Counted from the stretch's first letter, positions 8,410 through 17,366 are shown. The stretch is 64,000 bases of DNA from an uncultured Alistipes sp. (GCA_910583985.1 CAJTYA010000001.1:1-64000); one strand, 5' to 3'. Notes: a model not told the origin generated them from the letters alone. A program made the numbers and translations.

Positions 8410-9672
8410 ATGAAAAAAATTACAATCGGAAAATCGGGCAAGCCGACGGTTCCCGACATCGTGGAGATTCCTTTCATCGAAGGCGACGGCGTGGGTGCCG
8501 AAATCACGCCGGTCATGCGCTCGGTCGTCGATGCCGCCCTGCGGAAAGCCTACGGCGAGCGCCGCCGGATCGAATGGAAGGAAGTGCTGGCCGGACAGAA
8601 AGCCTTCGACACGACGGGCAGCTGGCTGCCCGAAGAGACGATGGAGGCTTTCCGGACCTACAAAGTAGGGATCAAGGGACCGCTCACCACGCCCGTCGGC
8701 GGCGGTATCCGCTCGCTGAACGTCGCGCTGCGGCAGGAGCTCGACCTGTACGTCTGCCTGCGGCCCGTGCGCTGGTTCCGGGGCGTCGTCTCGCCGGTCA
8801 AGGAGCCGGGGAAAGTGGACATGCACATTTTCCGCGAAAACACCGAGGACATCTACGCCGGCATCGAATGGCAGGCCGGTACGCCCGAAGCGGAAAAATT
8901 CCTGAAGTTTCTGACCGAGGAAATGGGCGTAACGAAAGTCCGCTTCCCCGAAAGCTCGTCGTTCGGCGTCAAACCCGTCTCGCGCGAAGGTTCGCAGCGG
9001 TTGGTGCGTTCGGCGCTGGAATATGCGCTGGAGAGAGGACTTCCGTCGCTGACGCTGGTCCACAAGGGCAACATCATGAAATTTACCGAAGGAGGATTCA
9101 AGAACTGGGGCTACGACGTGGCCGAGAACGAATTCGCCGAACGGACGTTCACGATGCGCCGCTACGACGCGATCAAAAAGGAACGGGGCGCCGACGAAGC
9201 GGACCGGGCGCTGGAAACCGCGCGGAAGACGGGCAGGCTGATCGTCAAGGACGTCATCGCCGACGCCTTTTTGCAGAACACGCTGCTGATTCCCGAAGAA
9301 TATTCGGTCATCGCCACATTGAACCTCAACGGCGACTACATCTCGGATCAGTTGGCGGCCATGGTGGGCGGCATCGGCATCGCGCCGGGAGCCAACATCA
9401 ACTTCCGGAGCGGCCACGCCATCTTCGAGGCCACGCACGGCACGGCTCCCAACATCGCGGGACAGAACAAGGTCAACCCGTCGTCGCTGCTGCTCTCCGC
9501 CGTGATGATGCTCGAATACATGGGATGGAACGAGGCGGCCTCACTTGTCACGGCCGCCATGGAAAAGGCCTTCGAAAAAGGGCGGGCGACCGGCGATCTG
9601 GCCCGCTTCATGCCCGGCGGCGTCACGCTCGGCACCGCGGAATTCGGCAAAGAATTGTTGTTGAATTTATAA
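8410..9672 (+). CDS. icd: isocitrate dehydrogenase
   Basis: Decarboxylating isocitrate dehydrogenase of 420 residues, converting isocitrate to 2-oxoglutarate. Substrate-site motifs are intact: 'GGGIRSLNVALRQ' (the serine loop), 'FRENTEDIYAG', 'NLNGDYISDQLAA' and 'EATHGTAP'. The cofactor pocket is unusual. Where the E. coli NADP enzyme has Lys344, Tyr345, Val351, Tyr391 and Arg395, this protein appears to have Asn348, Ile349, Val355, Gly395 and Arg399, neither the NADP nor the NAD (Asp/Ile) pattern in full. Cofactor use should not be assumed. The citrate synthase gene follows after 62 bases; aconitase is not next to them here. Confidence 0.93.
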   Translation: MKKITIGKSGKPTVPDIVEIPFIEGDGVGAEITPVMRSVVDAALRKAYGERRRIEWKEVLAGQKAFDTTGSWLPEETMEAFRTYKVGIKGPLTTPVGGGIRSLNVALRQELDLYVCLRPVRWFRGVVSPVKEPGKVDMHIFRENTEDIYAGIEWQAGTPEAEKFLKFLTEEMGVTKVRFPESSSFGVKPVSREGSQRLVRSALEYALERGLPSLTLVHKGNIMKFTEGGFKNWGYDVAENEFAERTFTMRRYDAIKKERGADEADRALETARKTGRLIVKDVIADAFLQNTLLIPEEYSVIATLNLNGDYISDQLAAMVGGIGIAPGANINFRSGHAIFEATHGTAPNIAGQNKVNPSSLLLSAVMMLEYMGWNEAASLVTAAMEKAFEKGRATGDLARFMPGGVTLGTAEFGKELLLNL

Positions 9673-9734
9673 CAATTTGCATAATTTAACAATCTTTTGT
9701 ACATTGCGCAGCAAGACGTTCAAAAAAGAGGAAG

Positions 9735-11090
9735 ATGAAAAGGGAATATATCATTTATAAATTGTCCGAGTCGATCAAGACCACCAGCCACATCGAGCAC
9801 GAACTGTTCGCCCGGTACAACGTCAAACGGGGGCTGCGCAACGAGGATCACTCCGGCGTGCTGGTCGGCCTGACCAAAATCGGCAACGTCGTGGGATACG
9901 AACGGATGCCCGAAGGCGGGCTCAAGGCCATTCCCGGCCGGTTGATCTACCGGGGCATCGACGTCGAGTCGCTCGTCCGCGGCATACAGGCCGAAGGCCG
10001 CTTCGGCTTCGAGGAGACGGTGTTCCTGCTGCTGTCGGGCTACCTGCCCGACCGGGAGGAGCTGACGACGTTCTGCTCGGTGGTGCACGACTTCATGCCG
10101 CTGGGCCAGAAGACCAAGATGAACATCCTCGATCTGGAAGGCCAGAACGTCATGAACATTCTGGCCCGCTGCGTGCTGGAAATGTACACGTTCGACGAAA
10201 ATCCGGACGACACCTCGCGCGACAACCTGATGCGCCAGTCCATCGACCTGATCTCGAAATTCCCCACGATCATCGCCTATGCCTACAACATCATGAGGCA
10301 CAGCAACCAAGGCCGTTCGCTGCACATCCGTTACCCGAAAGACGACCTGTCGATCGCCGAAAACTTCCTCTACATGCTCAAAGGGCACTATACCGATCTG
10401 GACGCCCGGACGCTGGACCTCGCCCTGATGCTGCACGCCGAGCACGGGGGCGGTAACAACTCGACGTTCACGGTCCGCGTCACCAGCTCGTCGGGCACCG
10501 ACACCTACTCGTCCATCGCGGCGGCCATCGGTTCGCTCAAGGGCCCGCTGCACGGGGGCGCCAACCTGGCCGTCGTCAGCATGTTCGAACACCTCAAGGA
10601 GAACATTCGCGACTGGACCAGCGTGGAGGAAATCGACGCCTACCTGAACCGCATGCTGCGCAAAGAGGTGTACGACCGGTGCGGACTCATCTACGGCATC
10701 GGCCATGCCGTCTATACGATCTCGGACCCAAGAGCTCTCCTGCTCAAGGAAATGGCCCGCGATCTGGCCAAAGAGAAAGGCCGGGAGGAGGAGTTCGCGT
10801 TCCTCGAACTGCTCGAAGAGAGGGCCATCGACGTCTTCATGAACTACAAAGGCAACAAAGTCAACAAGCGGGTTTGCGCGAACGTCGACTTCTACTCCGG
10901 CTTCGTGTACGACCTGATCGGGCTGCCGCGCGAGGTTTTCACCCCGCTGTTCGCCATGAGCCGCATTCCCGGATGGACGGCGCACCGGATCGAAGAACTC
11001 AATTTCGACAGCAAACGGATCATTCGTCCCGCCTACCGGAACGTGTCGGAAGAGGCCACCTATGTCGCGTTGGACAAACGCTACAAATAA
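9735..11090 (+). CDS. gltA: citrate synthase
   Basis: Citrate synthase of 451 residues joining oxaloacetate and acetyl-CoA. Catalytic residues can be placed at His237 in 'LHAEHGGGNNST', His273 in 'GPLHGGANLA' and Asp385 in 'NVDFYSGF'. The 'HAEHGGGNNST' form differs from the proteobacterial 'HADHEQN' type and is the one I know from anaerobic Bacteroidetes and Firmicutes. It probably shares a transcript with icd and ends at the terminator 11111-11140. With icd it supports 2-oxoglutarate and glutamate synthesis rather than necessarily a full cycle. Confidence 0.94.
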   Translation: MKREYIIYKLSESIKTTSHIEHELFARYNVKRGLRNEDHSGVLVGLTKIGNVVGYERMPEGGLKAIPGRLIYRGIDVESLVRGIQAEGRFGFEETVFLLLSGYLPDREELTTFCSVVHDFMPLGQKTKMNILDLEGQNVMNILARCVLEMYTFDENPDDTSRDNLMRQSIDLISKFPTIIAYAYNIMRHSNQGRSLHIRYPKDDLSIAENFLYMLKGHYTDLDARTLDLALMLHAEHGGGNNSTFTVRVTSSSGTDTYSSIAAAIGSLKGPLHGGANLAVVSMFEHLKENIRDWTSVEEIDAYLNRMLRKEVYDRCGLIYGIGHAVYTISDPRALLLKEMARDLAKEKGREEEFAFLELLEERAIDVFMNYKGNKVNKRVCANVDFYSGFVYDLIGLPREVFTPLFAMSRIPGWTAHRIEELNFDSKRIIRPAYRNVSEEATYVALDKRYK

Positions 11091-11110
11091 CCCGGCTTTC
11101 GAAGCCTGTC

Positions 11111-11140
11111 GAAAGCGGCCCTTCGCGGCCGCTTTTTTCG
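11111..11140 (+). terminator. rho-independent terminator after gltA
   Basis: Stem AAAGCGGCC (11112-11120), 6-base loop, GGCCGCTTT (11127-11135) running into six T (11133-11138). It lies 21 bases after the gltA stop. Confidence 0.85.
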
Positions 11141-11625
11141 TCCGTGTCCGACGGACGGCCGTCACGAAACGGACCGACGGCATCATGCACCGAAGGCCGC
11201 TGCATTCCGGCATATCGTCGGCCGCATGCCGATCCCATGCGGCCGGATCGACGGACGCGACGCCGGGACTCGCCGGGCGCAGACACCCCGCCGACGGACG
11301 CGAACGGGATCGCCGCCCGCTCTCGAAACGAAGAAGACGTCTCCCGAAGCAGGGAAAAGCCGTAACCGAAGCACGGAATGGCGTCGGAGCATCCCTCCGA
11401 GCCCGTACACCGGCGAACGCTCCCCCCGGTGGACGAAGGCCCGGACGGGCGGTGCACCGGCGAAACAGGAAAAACGAGCCGGGACAAGCGATCCGCCTCC
11501 TGTGCGAAATCGCTTGCCCGGCCGAAAAGATCGGAACGGACACGACAGCCTCGAAGAAAGAGGACACGCCGCCGAACCAAAATGAAGGATGCCGGAACGG
11601 TCTCCCGGGAAAAACGTTCCCCGGC
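11141..11625. other. gene-free stretch between converging gltA and GH5-like gene
   Basis: About 485 bases with no supportable gene. Frames on both strands are open only because GC content is high; they are Arg/Pro-rich and match nothing. Near the right end an imperfect inverted repeat (CCGGAACG near 11592 with CGTTCC near 11616) could terminate the minus-strand hydrolase gene, but there is no strong T-run. Confidence 0.4.
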
Positions 11626-12840
11626 CTACCGGCCCTCCCCGCATTTTCCGTCGTATTCGCGGATCAAGCGGAACAGATACGTCCCGCGCGGAGAATCGGC
11701 CGTGAAGCTGTGCTCGATCCGGCCCCGGAGCGAAAAGTTCCAGATCAGCGAAAGCTGCACGCCTGCGTCGCGGAACGCCTCGTAGAATTTCCGGTACTCC
11801 CGTTCAGACGACAGCACGCCGCCGAACTCGCCCACGACATAGGCCTTGCCGAGCGAAGCGGCCGTTTCCATCGCCACGGCCAACTGTTCGTCGAGTGAAA
11901 CCTCGCCGCGGTCGGCGAACTCGCGTCCCGACTCGTAGACATGCTCGGTCACGGTGCTCATTCCTCCGGGGTTGAACATTTTCGTCATCTTCGCATACTG
12001 CCGCACGTCGTCCGTCTTCCACTCGCCTTCCGAGAAGAGATGGTACTGCTCCGGCCGCAGCGTAGCGTTCCCCGACATCGTCATGCGTCGGTCGGGATCG
12101 CAGCGGCGGACCGTTTTCAAAAACACTTCGAAAGCGCGACGGACATCCCGTCCGTTGAGTTTGTTTTCCAGACCCGGACGGCCGAACTCGGTCTGCCAGT
12201 TGGGCAGGTCGGACTGAAGGTTCATTTCATTGCCGAACTCCCAAGCGAAGATGCTTTTGTAACCGGCCAGAGCCTCGACGACGTCCCGCGTATAGATCTC
12301 TAAAAAACGCGAAGTGCGGCTGTGGCTTTCGCCCCAGCTGCGCAACGGTTCGTCGAAAAAGGTCGGAACGGCCAAGAAATGCCATATCAGACTCGGAATC
12401 AAACCGATTTTCAGCTCCTCGGCCCGCGCGGCAATCTGCCGGAGCGCATCGAGATACGCTTCCCGATGCTCCGTATAGGCCGTCAGTTCGGGCGCATAAT
12501 AAACACCGCAATTGAAGCGGACGATCCGCACCCCTTCGCGGGCGAGCAGATCGAGCGTTTCGAACGAATCGGCCAAGTCGAAAGAGACCGTCCCGTCGGC
12601 ATTCCACTTTACCGAACAAAGGAACAGATCGTAACAGTTGGTGCCCGTGGCGCAATACCTCCGCTCTCCGAGGCGGATTTCGGCGCGGCCGCCGGCATCC
12701 GGCGAGGCTGTGACATAGAGTCCTTTGCGGACGGCGGGATCGGTCCAGTAACCCGCATCGGAGCGGGCGGCCTGTGCGGCGACGCCGGAAAAGACGCAGA
12801 CGAGACAGGCGAGGAAAAAACGGAATTTCATTCGATTCAT
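11626..12840 (-). CDS. secreted GH5-like (cellulase/mannanase superfamily) glycoside hydrolase
   Basis: Exported hydrolase of 404 residues with a signal peptide (residues 1-25). It has the clan GH-A TIM-barrel layout: 'GTNCYDLF' on strand 1, 'VRIVRFNC', the acid/base segment 'AWEFGNEMN' (Asn204-Glu205), 'TEHVY' (His300/Tyr302), and the nucleophile segment 'VVGEFGG' (Glu338). These match GH5-type beta-mannanases and cellulases; substrate is not predictable by eye. It stands alone, with no SusC/SusD pair nearby, so it is not part of a visible polysaccharide utilisation locus. Start may be ATG 12840 or 12831. A plausible promoter is at 12864-12895. Confidence 0.75.
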   Translation of the reverse strand: MNRMKFRFFLACLVCVFSGVAAQAARSDAGYWTDPAVRKGLYVTASPDAGGRAEIRLGERRYCATGTNCYDLFLCSVKWNADGTVSFDLADSFETLDLLAREGVRIVRFNCGVYYAPELTAYTEHREAYLDALRQIAARAEELKIGLIPSLIWHFLAVPTFFDEPLRSWGESHSRTSRFLEIYTRDVVEALAGYKSIFAWEFGNEMNLQSDLPNWQTEFGRPGLENKLNGRDVRRAFEVFLKTVRRCDPDRRMTMSGNATLRPEQYHLFSEGEWKTDDVRQYAKMTKMFNPGGMSTVTEHVYESGREFADRGEVSLDEQLAVAMETAASLGKAYVVGEFGGVLSSEREYRKFYEAFRDAGVQLSLIWNFSLRGRIEHSFTADSPRGTYLFRLIREYDGKCGEGR

Positions 12841-12863
12841 AACGGGTTCGGGTTAGGTGGGCA

Positions 12864-12895
12864 CGAAAATAACGCATTCGTCCCAAAGGACCAAA
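12864..12895 (-). promoter_or_regulatory. probable promoter of the GH5-like gene
   Basis: Minus strand: TTTG (12895-12892), 20 bases, TATTTTCG (12871-12864). One mismatch from the -7 consensus; 23 bases before the ATG at 12840. Confidence 0.4.
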
Positions 12896-13150
12896 TGCAG
12901 AGAGGGTCCAAAAGAACGACCGGAAGAAGGCTTTCTGTCGCCGCGCCGGACCGAAACGAGGAACGATGCCCCCGAAAGCATACCGGCACGCACGGGGCCA
13001 CGCCCCATAAAACACAGACGTCGATCGCATACCGGACACGCGATCCTCTCCTTCCCGCCGATTCGGAGCCCCTTTCCGGCAGCGACCCGGAGAATCGCCG
13101 CGGAGGAAAATCCCCCTGCCGAACGCGCCGAGGAAACGCACTTCCGAAAC

Positions 13151-13187
13151 GACGGAGGGTGTCCGCCCGTTGCAGACACCCTCCGTC
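13151..13187 (-). terminator. hairpin after the ECF operon
   Basis: Perfect 13-bp inverted repeat GACGGAGGGTGTC (13151-13163) / GACACCCTCCGTC (13175-13187) with an 11-base loop, 28 bases past the stop of the beta-barrel gene. The following minus-strand sequence is only weakly T-rich (GTTTCGG), so termination is likely but not textbook. Confidence 0.6.
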
Positions 13188-13215
13188 ATTTTGCCCCGAA
13201 AGTCGCTCGGCGACT

Positions 13216-14070
13216 TTACCACATCAGCGTCAGACCGATGTTGACCTGTTCGACCTGCGGACCATGTCCCTTGCGGAAGATCGAAGGCCGGTAATAGGTT
13301 CCCGAAACGGCGAAATGATCGTAACCGATATGGACCGTATATCCGTAGTGGAAATTGCGCAGCCCCATGTTCCCCCTGTCCTTGAACGTACCCCGCAACC
13401 GGTCGTCGACGGCCTTGACTTTCGTATGCGCACCCATGCGCCAGCCGCCCACGACGCCGGCATTGATGAAAAAGTGGTTCCGGCGTCCCATCTGGAACTC
13501 CACGAGCAGCGGCACGTTCAGGTAACAGGTATAGAGTTTCGACTTGGCGATATGGATGCCTTCGTAAGCGGGATCGGGGCCCATCACGCCGTTCTGGTAC
13601 TTGAGCGCCACGTTGTCGTCGAAGCGGAAATTGTTGAACTCCACGCCCAGACCGGTAATGAGTCCGAACCGGCGGTATTTGACGAGCGTATAGTCGACAG
13701 GATTGATCGACACGCCGATCGACTTGGCGCTCTGGGTGAGAAACTGCGCGTCGGCGGGCAGGTTCAGGTTGCCCAGATTGGTAATCAACCCGCTGTAATG
13801 TACCCCTATACCGGCCCAATGCCCGTCGTTCCAGACGAATCGGTTACGATGGGACGATTTTTTCGAACCGGACTTCTTCGAAAAATCGTCGATCGCCACG
13901 ACGAGTTTGCTTTCGCCCGCCACTCTCTTGTTTTTCTCGCCGTCGCGGAAACGTCCCTCTTCGATGAACACCTCCCTTTTCTGGTTCACCGTGTCCGGCG
14001 ACTGACCGCAGAGGGTCGAAAGCCAAACGACGAAAACGACAAGGCACAACGTTTTTTTCATAACTGACAT
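13216..14070 (-). CDS. outer-membrane beta-barrel protein of the ECF operon
   Basis: Exported protein of 284 residues with an N-terminal signal peptide ending near 'LCGQ'. After a charged, Lys-rich linker (about 30-75) the rest is alternating aromatic/polar strands ('HWAGIGVHYSG', 'FGLITGLGVEFNNF', 'HFFINAGVVGGWRMG', 'VNIGLTLMW') ending in a C-terminal aromatic, as expected for a small PorT-like barrel. Its ATG shares a base with the stop of the anti-sigma gene (TGATG), so it is translationally coupled. An ATG nine bases downstream is an alternative start. Probably the sensor or main target of the ECF system; this role is inferred from position only. Confidence 0.7.
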   Translation of the reverse strand: MSVMKKTLCLVVFVVWLSTLCGQSPDTVNQKREVFIEEGRFRDGEKNKRVAGESKLVVAIDDFSKKSGSKKSSHRNRFVWNDGHWAGIGVHYSGLITNLGNLNLPADAQFLTQSAKSIGVSINPVDYTLVKYRRFGLITGLGVEFNNFRFDDNVALKYQNGVMGPDPAYEGIHIAKSKLYTCYLNVPLLVEFQMGRRNHFFINAGVVGGWRMGAHTKVKAVDDRLRGTFKDRGNMGLRNFHYGYTVHIGYDHFAVSGTYYRPSIFRKGHGPQVEQVNIGLTLMW

Positions 14071-14951
14071 CAATCTATTTTTCGATTGCCGATCCGGATG
14101 AGCGAAGCGATTTCGATTCCGCTTTCATTTTCGGTACGATAGGTTTTTATGGGAATGATACAATCGAGCGGAGCCAACAGCGACGAGATCGCCGTGCGGC
14201 CTTCGCCGACGCCGGTCCGCCCCTGCTCTTCGTCCGCCGTCCGGGCGACGGAACGGGTTGCGCGGAGAGGACGCCGTCCGTTTTCCGAAACGGTTTCGAA
14301 CGCCTTCGGAGGCACGGACATCGCCGAGACGACGGGAACGGCCGAGCGGCCTGCCGCCTTGATTTCTATTCTCCCGGCGAGACTTTCGTCCAACACCGGT
14401 GCGACGGGCATTTCCGCAGCGCTGCGAAGCGACGTTGCGGACACCTCGGCCACAGAGGGCAGCGCGCGGCGGTTTTCGACCGGTGCGATGCGTCCGGAAG
14501 AGACCGGCACCGCGACCCGATGGGCCGTCAGAACGGCGGGCGAAGCCTGCTGCGGCTCCTCTTCCGACGAAGCTCCCGCGATCTCCACGGGCGGCATTTC
14601 CTCTGCGGGCAGCACGATGCGCTGACTCATCAGCCTTTCGCGTCCTTGGGATACGGTGCGGTCGGCCACGACGAACAGCCCGACGAACAGCGATGCCGCC
14701 GCCGCGCCGCTCAACAGCGAGCCGGCCCGACGCAGAGCCATCCGTCGCCCGCCCCTGAGCAAAGCCCGCGCAGCGGGATATGCGATCCGTTCGACAGGCA
14801 GCACGGGCAGCGGATCGAGCGAACGGATTTCGGCCGCAAGATCGGCATGCGCCGCGAGAAACCGCTCGAACGACTCGCGTTCGGCCGCGCCGAGCGTTCC
14901 TTCGAGGTAATCCAACGCCCACTGTTCGTAATTGCTTCGGTCCAGATTCAT
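14070..14951 (-). CDS. membrane anti-sigma factor-like protein
   Basis: Protein of 293 residues encoded directly behind the ECF sigma gene (TGATG overlap). The N-terminal 65 residues form a charged cytoplasmic helix bundle ('YEQWALDYLEGTL...AERESFERFLAAHADL') typical of sigma-binding domains. One membrane helix follows at about 77-95. The remaining 195 residues would be periplasmic, Pro/Ala/Ser-rich and low in predicted structure except the last 35. It should hold the sigma factor inactive until an envelope signal arrives. Sequence similarity to named anti-sigma families is weak; the call rests on topology and context. Confidence 0.7.
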   Translation of the reverse strand: MNLDRSNYEQWALDYLEGTLGAAERESFERFLAAHADLAAEIRSLDPLPVLPVERIAYPAARALLRGGRRMALRRAGSLLSGAAAASLFVGLFVVADRTVSQGRERLMSQRIVLPAEEMPPVEIAGASSEEEPQQASPAVLTAHRVAVPVSSGRIAPVENRRALPSVAEVSATSLRSAAEMPVAPVLDESLAGRIEIKAAGRSAVPVVSAMSVPPKAFETVSENGRRPLRATRSVARTADEEQGRTGVGEGRTAISSLLAPLDCIIPIKTYRTENESGIEIASLIRIGNRKID

Positions 14952-15439
14952 CACAAAATATCGTTTAGGTCGCCTATACTCTTTTTCAACGCCACCCGCG
15001 CACGGAAAATATAGACTTTCACCTGCGCTTCGCTGAGCGAGGTCATGTCGGCGATCTCGCGGTAGGAATATCCTTCGTAGTCGCGCAACATGATCAGCAG
15101 CTTCTGCCGGGAAGGCAGACGGTCCAGATAGCGTCCGATCACATCCGAGAGATCGTCGTACCCTCCTCCGGAGGGGGAACGCCGTCTTTCGAGCAGCGCC
15201 TCGCCGCCTGCGTACCGTTTCCCGAACCGGACATGATCGACGATGAGACGATAGGCCACCGTGAACAGATAGGACTTCTCCTTTCCGGCCATCACGGCGC
15301 TCCGCTTCTCCCACAGCCTCAGAAAACTCTCCTGAACGATGTCCTTGGCCTGCTCGCCGTCGCGCAAAGATTTCAGCGCGAAACGGTAGAGATTATCGGA
15401 ATACCGCTCGACGCACCTGTCGTAATCTGAAACCGTCAT
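14951..15439 (-). CDS. ECF-type RNA polymerase sigma factor
   Basis: Extracytoplasmic-function sigma-70 factor of 162 residues. Region 2 shows 'LRDGEQAKDIVQESFLRLWE' and 'KSYLFTVAYRLIVDHVR'; region 4 shows 'LPSRQKLLIMLRDYEGYSYR' with the helix-turn-helix 'EIADMTSLSEAQVKVYIFRA'. It leads a three-gene operon with its anti-sigma and an outer-membrane barrel protein, an arrangement for sensing envelope state. There is no FecR-like or SusC-like partner, so it is not the usual polysaccharide-locus type. No clear housekeeping -7 box was found just upstream, consistent with self-activation. Confidence 0.92.
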   Translation of the reverse strand: MTVSDYDRCVERYSDNLYRFALKSLRDGEQAKDIVQESFLRLWEKRSAVMAGKEKSYLFTVAYRLIVDHVRFGKRYAGGEALLERRRSPSGGGYDDLSDVIGRYLDRLPSRQKLLIMLRDYEGYSYREIADMTSLSEAQVKVYIFRARVALKKSIGDLNDIL

Positions 15440-15482
15440 CGAGTCCGGGATTTGACATTATAACGAATCATCGCAGAAAAAG

Positions 15483-16280
15483 TTACATTCCTTCGGGAAA
15501 GTTTCGCCCGTCGGGCTGCGTCCCGATCACGTATTCGATTTCCTTGAACAGATAACGCCTGATCCCGCTCCCTGTCCCGACCACCAGATCGCCGGCGGGA
15601 AGCACGTCGCGGATCGTCCCCACAAAGCGTGCGCCCGTGCGCCCGTCCACGAAAGCATGCCGCTCGCCCAACCGGTAAAGCCTCGCGAGATAATCGTCGT
15701 CGATGCTCCGGTCCCTCTCTTCGGCCAGCGCGCCGTAACGCTCGCTCAGGCAGCGGTAGAACGTCTCGAACACCTCGGCCCGGTCGAAGCTCCGCCCCGC
15801 GGCGAGCGCCATCGACACCGGATTGGGCAGCGACGCATCGAAGCGCGTCTGATTGACATTGAGCCCCACCCCGACGACCGACCGCGCCATATACCCGCCG
15901 CAGAGGTCGTTTTCGATGAGGATGCCGGCCGTCTTCCGGTCGCCGATATAGATGTCGTTGGGCCATTTGATCCGCGCCCCGATCCCCCACCGGGCCAGCG
16001 TATCGGATACGGCCAGCGCCACGACCTTCGAAACATAGAACTGCCGGGCCGCCGGCAGAAATTCGGGACATAACACGACCGAAAACGTCAGGTTCAGCCC
16101 CGTGCCGCTGCTCCACGAATTGCCGCGCTGGCCGCGGCCGGCCGTCTGACGCTCGGCCAGTACGACGTCTCCCGCCCCGTAGCGCGGATCGCGGGCCGTA
16201 TCGTTCGTCGAAGCCAGTTCGTCGAAACAGGCCGCCGTGAAGCCCGAAAGCCGGGCGAATCGTTCGAGTCTCTCTTTCAT
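15483..16280 (-). CDS. birA: biotin--[acetyl-CoA-carboxylase] ligase, short form
   Basis: Biotin protein ligase of 265 residues. The catalytic core is clear: 'ELASTNDTAR', the adenylate loop 'AERQTAGRGQRGNSW', 'GLNLTFSVVL', 'IKWPNDIYI' with the essential lysine, and 'GVGLNVNQT', then the small C-terminal domain. It lacks the N-terminal winged-helix domain of E. coli BirA, so it modifies biotin enzymes but is not expected to be a repressor. I chose the ATG at 16280 because homology begins there; the longer upstream frame is Arg/Gly/Pro-rich. Confidence 0.93.
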   Translation of the reverse strand: MKERLERFARLSGFTAACFDELASTNDTARDPRYGAGDVVLAERQTAGRGQRGNSWSSGTGLNLTFSVVLCPEFLPAARQFYVSKVVALAVSDTLARWGIGARIKWPNDIYIGDRKTAGILIENDLCGGYMARSVVGVGLNVNQTRFDASLPNPVSMALAAGRSFDRAEVFETFYRCLSERYGALAEERDRSIDDDYLARLYRLGERHAFVDGRTGARFVGTIRDVLPAGDLVVGTGSGIRRYLFKEIEYVIGTQPDGRNFPEGM

Positions 16281-16433
16281 TTCATTCACGTATGCTATCG
16301 CGACCGGTCTCCGGGAACCGGCTCCTCTGCGTTCGTCCCGCCGCGGTCCGCCCGTCATCCGGCGTCCGTGCAACGGCCACCCGGCGTCTGCCGGCCCCTT
16401 GCTCCCGGACGAAAGCGCCGCAAGCCCGGAAAA

Positions 16434-16487
16434 AGACGAAAAACGGCGGAACGCACCACCCTCCGGAAAGGGAGGGAGCGTTCCGCC
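16434..16487 (-). terminator. terminator after dapD
   Basis: Long hairpin: GGCGGAACGC (16445-16454) pairs with GCGTTCCGCC (16478-16487), and inside it CCCTCC pairs with GGAGGG. On the minus strand it is followed by GTTTTTCG. It lies 31 bases after the dapD stop. Confidence 0.8.
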
Positions 16488-16517
16488 AAAAATAGTCATT
16501 TTATCGCTGCGGGTCAA

Positions 16518-17366
16518 CTATACCGCCACACCGAACTCGCGCAACGCGTCGTTGAGCGACGTCTTGGTATCGGTCGAGGCTTTCCGCTGCCCGATAATCA
16601 ACGCACAGGGAACCTGATAGTCGCCGGCAGGGAAATGCTTCGTATACGATCCGGGAATGACGACCGAACGTTCCGGAACGTAACCCTTGTACGTCTTGGG
16701 TTCCGGTCCCGACACGTCGATGATCTTGGTCGATCCGGTAATCACCACGCCTGCGCCCAGCACGGCCTCGCGGCAGACATGGGCCCCCTCGACGACGATG
16801 CAGCGGCTGCCCACGAAACAATGGTCCTCGACGATGACCGGAGCGGCCTGTACCGGTTCGAGCACGCCGCCGATACCGACGCCGCCGCTCAGGTGGACGT
16901 GTTTGCCGATCTGGGCGCACGAACCCACCGTAGCCCACGTATCGACCATCGTGCCCTCGTCGACATAGGCCCCGATGTTCACGTAAGAAGGCATCATGAT
17001 GACGCCCGGAGCCAGATAGGCACCGTAGCGGGCCACAGCATGGGGCACCACGCGCACACCCAGCCTGTCGTAACCGGTTTTGAGTTTCAGCTTATCGTGG
17101 AACTGCATCGGACCGGCCTCGGAGACCTCCATCCGCTGAAGCGGAAAATTGAGGATGACCGCTTTCTTGACCCACTCGTTGACCTGCCACTGTCCGTCGG
17201 ACAGGGGCTCCGCCGTCCGCAGCTTTCCCGCGTCGAGCAGGTCCACGACCCGACGCACGGCCTCCGCCACGGCAGCCTGAGCGAGCAGCGTCCGGTTCTC
17301 CCACGCCTCCTCGATCGTCTTCTTCAAAGTTTCGTTCGTCATTTCGCTTTCGTTATGGTTTTCCAT
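16518..17366 (-). CDS. dapD: 2,3,4,5-tetrahydropyridine-2,6-dicarboxylate N-succinyltransferase
   Basis: DapD of 282 residues, adding succinyl from succinyl-CoA in the succinylase branch of diaminopimelate/lysine synthesis. The N-terminal helical domain includes 'QWQVNEWVKKAVILNFPL'. The middle is a left-handed beta-helix of hexapeptide repeats ('PSYVNIGAYVDEGTMVDTWA', 'GSCAQIGKHVHLSGGVGIGG', 'VVEGAHVCREAVLGAGVV'). Aspartokinase (19.8 kb) and asd (32.2 kb) of the same pathway are also in the window but in separate transcription units. Its presence suggests the succinylase route rather than only an aminotransferase or dehydrogenase shortcut. Confidence 0.95.
   Translation of the reverse strand: MENHNESEMTNETLKKTIEEAWENRTLLAQAAVAEAVRRVVDLLDAGKLRTAEPLSDGQWQVNEWVKKAVILNFPLQRMEVSEAGPMQFHDKLKLKTGYDRLGVRVVPHAVARYGAYLAPGVIMMPSYVNIGAYVDEGTMVDTWATVGSCAQIGKHVHLSGGVGIGGVLEPVQAAPVIVEDHCFVGSRCIVVEGAHVCREAVLGAGVVITGSTKIIDVSGPEPKTYKGYVPERSVVIPGSYTKHFPAGDYQVPCALIIGQRKASTDTKTSLNDALREFGVAV

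Larger units (their letters stand above)
12841..13215. other. 375-bp intergenic region
   Basis: No gene supported. It holds the GH5-like promoter on the left (12864-12895) and the perfect 13-bp stem terminator (13151-13187) of the sigma-factor operon on the right. I see nothing in the 255 bases between. Confidence 0.5.
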
